This document shows positions 31,440 through 32,692 of a stretch of 32,692 bases of DNA, piece by piece (position 1 is the first letter of the stretch; the number at the start of each line of letters is the position of its first letter). Position numbers and translations under genes: made by a program. The DNA is taken from contig JAQCNI010000038.1 in assembly GCA_028275105.1 (NCBI GenBank), positions 1 to 32,692 on the forward strand, in the 5' to 3' direction. The notes below the pieces were generated by a model. That model worked only from the letters and a program-made list of their open reading frames with translations. It ran no database searches and was not told the DNA's origin. Source of the DNA: Halorubrum sp. (lineage in GTDB: Archaea; Halobacteriota; Halobacteria; Halobacteriales; Haloferacaceae).

Positions 31440-32348
31440 ATGCGGGTGTTCCTCGCCGTGTTCCGGAAGACGATCGGCGACCTCTCGGACCCGAGGACGG
31501 TGCTGGCGTACCTCGCCGGCCACGTCACCGTCCTGTTCTTCCTCGGGCTCGGGTTCACGAACGAGGTTCCGGACGGCGTCGGCGAGCTCCCGGTCGCGGA
31601 GCAGGAGCTCGAGTTGCTGTCGGTGTACGTCCCGCTGTCGTGGCTGTGGGGGATCAGCCTCCCGGTACTGCTCGCGGGGGCGGCCTTCGCCGCGGTCACG
31701 CTGGCGAAGGAGTCCGAACAGGGGACGCTCGGCATGCTCCTGAGCAAACCCGTCAGGCGGTGGGAGGTGTTGCTCGCCGTCCTCGCCGCGAACGTCGTCT
31801 TCCTGTTCGCCGTGGGGGCCGCGAGCGCGCTGCTCGCGGCCGTCGTGATGTTCCGAATGGGCGGGTTCAACCCGGCGGCGATCGGCGGCGGGGTGTTCGC
31901 GGTACTCCCGGAGACGGCCGTCTACCTCCTGTTCGTCTGCGTGTTCGTCGGATCGCTGGGGATCGCGGCCGCCGTGGTCACGCGGAACCAACTCCGGACG
32001 GCGGTCGTGACCGCGCTCCCGGCGGTGCTGTTCTTCGCGCTGTTCGTCGCGCGGGTACTTCCGGGCTCGATCTACGAGGACTACTCGTTGTACGTTCTCG
32101 ACGTCAGCTATCACCTCGGGAACGTCTACGTGTGGATCCACGAGACGCTTGGCGACCCGCTCCCGCTCGACGTCAAAGCGGGGCTCGCGCTCTGGACCGG
32201 CGCGTACGAGCTCCCCGACGGCGAGCCGGAGGGGTCGCTGGAGCTGATCGGATACGTCGACCCGGCGGCGTCGCTCGCGGCGGTGCTGGCCCTGTCCGGT
32301 GCCCTGCTGGCGTTCGCCGTCGTGCGGTTCCAGCGGCTCGACGTGTGA
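31440..32348 (+). CDS. ABC-2 type permease (NosY-like)
   Basis: The 302-residue membrane protein has about six helices. It begins MRVFLAVFRKTIGDLSDPRT, has a long first extracytoplasmic loop (NEVPDGVGELPVAEQELELL), and carries AGAAFAAVTLAKESEQGTLG followed by MLLSKPVRRWEVLLAVLAAN. That last pair is the cytoplasmic E-x-x-x-G-T-L / P-V-R-R-W-E signature of ABC-2/NosY-type permeases. A second large loop (about residues 205-265) lies before the last helix (AAVLALSGALLAFAVVRF). It pairs with the ATPase just upstream. What it transports or extracts is unknown; the context links it to the anchored subtilase-beta-helix protein. The gene ends 14 bases before the first tRNA-derived repeat. Confidence 0.88.
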   Translation: MRVFLAVFRKTIGDLSDPRTVLAYLAGHVTVLFFLGLGFTNEVPDGVGELPVAEQELELLSVYVPLSWLWGISLPVLLAGAAFAAVTLAKESEQGTLGMLLSKPVRRWEVLLAVLAANVVFLFAVGAASALLAAVVMFRMGGFNPAAIGGGVFAVLPETAVYLLFVCVFVGSLGIAAAVVTRNQLRTAVVTALPAVLFFALFVARVLPGSIYEDYSLYVLDVSYHLGNVYVWIHETLGDPLPLDVKAGLALWTGAYELPDGEPEGSLELIGYVDPAASLAAVLALSGALLAFAVVRFQRLDV

Positions 32349-32362
32349 GGGTCGCTTTCAGT

Positions 32363-32404
32363 CCGTCGTTCGAGGCGGTATGCGCGGGACCGGATTCGAA
32401 CCGG
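32363..32404. repeat. 42-base copy of the tRNA-Leu 3' end plus flank (attachment-site scar A)
   Basis: This segment is identical over 42 bases to 32587-32628. It holds 18 bases from just beyond the tRNA-Leu 3' end and then 24 bases of the tRNA itself (discriminator, acceptor strand and T arm). It is in the same orientation as the tRNA and stands 14 bases after the ABC permease gene. Confidence 0.8.
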
Positions 32405-32491
32405 AGCGAGAAATGCTCGCTCACATCTATTCGCTGCGCGTTCCTCGCAGGCTTCGAATCCATGCCTGCTCTTTGCTCACTTCGTTCGCTC

Positions 32492-32516
32492 ATGCGCGGG
32501 ACCGGATTCGAACCGG
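32492..32516. repeat. 25-base copy of the tRNA-Leu 3' end (attachment-site scar B)
   Basis: ATGCGCGGGACC then GGATTCGAACCGG repeats the last 24 bases of the tRNA-Leu gene plus one flanking base, but without the rest of the 18-base flank seen in copies A and C. It is separated from A by 87 bases and from C by 70 bases. Confidence 0.75.
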
Positions 32517-32540
32517 AATCGGACGTGCTCGCTTCCCTGC

Positions 32541-32565
32541 GCGCGACCGATAGGATTCGAACCTC
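32541..32565. repeat. Degenerate tRNA 3'-end fragment
   Basis: GCGCGACCGATAGGATTCGA and following bases keep the T-loop core GATTCGAACC and part of an acceptor strand, but with insertions and changes relative to the tRNA-Leu copies. It may be a decayed attachment site or derive from a different tRNA. Confidence 0.45.
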
Positions 32566-32586
32566 ATCGCGCAGACGCGCCTCTCA

Positions 32587-32628
32587 CCGTCGTTCGAGGC
32601 GGTATGCGCGGGACCGGATTCGAACCGG
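32587..32628. repeat. 42-base repeat, native copy overlapping the tRNA-Leu 3' end (C)
   Basis: This is the copy that contains the intact tRNA 3' end (32605-32628) and its immediate flank (32587-32604). It is identical to copy A. Confidence 0.8.
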
Positions 32629-32689
32629 CGGACCCCTACGGGACAGCGTCCTAAGCGCTGCGCCGTTGGCCTGGCTTGGCTACCCGCGC
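32605..32689 (-). tRNA. tRNA-Leu, anticodon UAG
   Basis: Read on the minus strand, the acceptor stem is GCGCGGG paired with CCCGCGC, with A as the discriminator. The anticodon arm CAGCG-CTTAGGA-CGCTG exposes TAG (UAG), which reads CUA and related leucine codons. A long variable arm (about TCCCGTAGGGGTCC) is the class II mark of leucine and serine tRNAs. The T arm has loop TTCGAAT closed by CCGG/CCGG. No intron is seen, and the gene does not encode CCA. Its length is 85 bases, and the gene is complete just inside the right edge. Confidence 0.95.
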
Positions 32690-32692
32690 GCG

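Noticed and set aside
32299..32553. An 84-codon ORF through the tRNA-derived repeats
   Set aside because: It starts inside the ABC permease in another frame and reads repeated tRNA fragments (RGTGFEPE, RDRIRTGI), a known source of spurious peptides at integration sites.

Overview
The window is a piece of a haloarchaeal (class Halobacteria) chromosome. This rests on the very high GC content, strongly acidic low-lysine proteins, and many genes that start about 25-30 bases after a TATA-like element with no room for a leader. It also rests on archaeal-type information-processing genes: an SBDS/Sdo1 ribosome factor, the Rpp21 subunit of RNase P, an Orc1/Cdc6 relative, and the haloarchaeal rpa-rpap-rpe operon. 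I cannot fix the genus; a member of the Haloferacales is a guess. Genes are packed tightly. The only stretch over 300 bases without a confident gene is 7259-7746.

Layout, left to right. Bases 1-881 carry the start of an SBDS ribosome-maturation gene and a 65-residue zinc-ribbon protein. Bases 943-2451 encode a CRTAC1/ASPIC repeat protein. Bases 2612-10368 are a glycerol-catabolism locus: glpA-glpB-glpC on the minus strand, and glpK plus a multi-pass membrane protein (probable glycerol entry) on the plus strand. The two arms are separated by a 488-base AT-rich regulatory region that also holds a doubtful 105-codon ORF overlapping the glpK start. Bases 10391-11207 hold two small unknown membrane proteins, one with a striking palindrome in its promoter. 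Then come a divergent Orc1/Cdc6-like protein, an archaeal phosphoglycolate phosphatase, RNase P component 4, a GT4 glycosyltransferase and a 113-residue hypothetical.

Bases 15333-19212 are the replication protein A operon (RPA, its associated protein RPAP with a repeat-expanded acidic linker, and the phosphoesterase Rpe), with ATGA-type overlaps. Bases 19254-23428 form a glycoconjugate locus: an alkaline-phosphatase-superfamily enzyme and two GT4 glycosyltransferases in one operon, divergent from a flippase-like membrane protein. Bases 23474-25092 hold a thiolase-family protein whose usual nucleophilic cysteine reads as serine, coupled to a DUF35-type OB protein with no cysteines. mutL follows at 25217-27556.

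The right end is the most unusual part. A Tat-exported subtilisin-family protein fused to a carboxypeptidase-regulatory-like domain and a NosD-like right-handed beta-helix (27745-30513) is followed, within 4 bases and then 1 base, by an ABC ATPase and an ABC-2 permease resembling NosF and NosY. The window closes with tRNA-Leu(UAG) on the minus strand. Its 3' end is repeated twice more within 250 bases, once as a perfect 42-base repeat, which looks like a stack of attachment-site scars.
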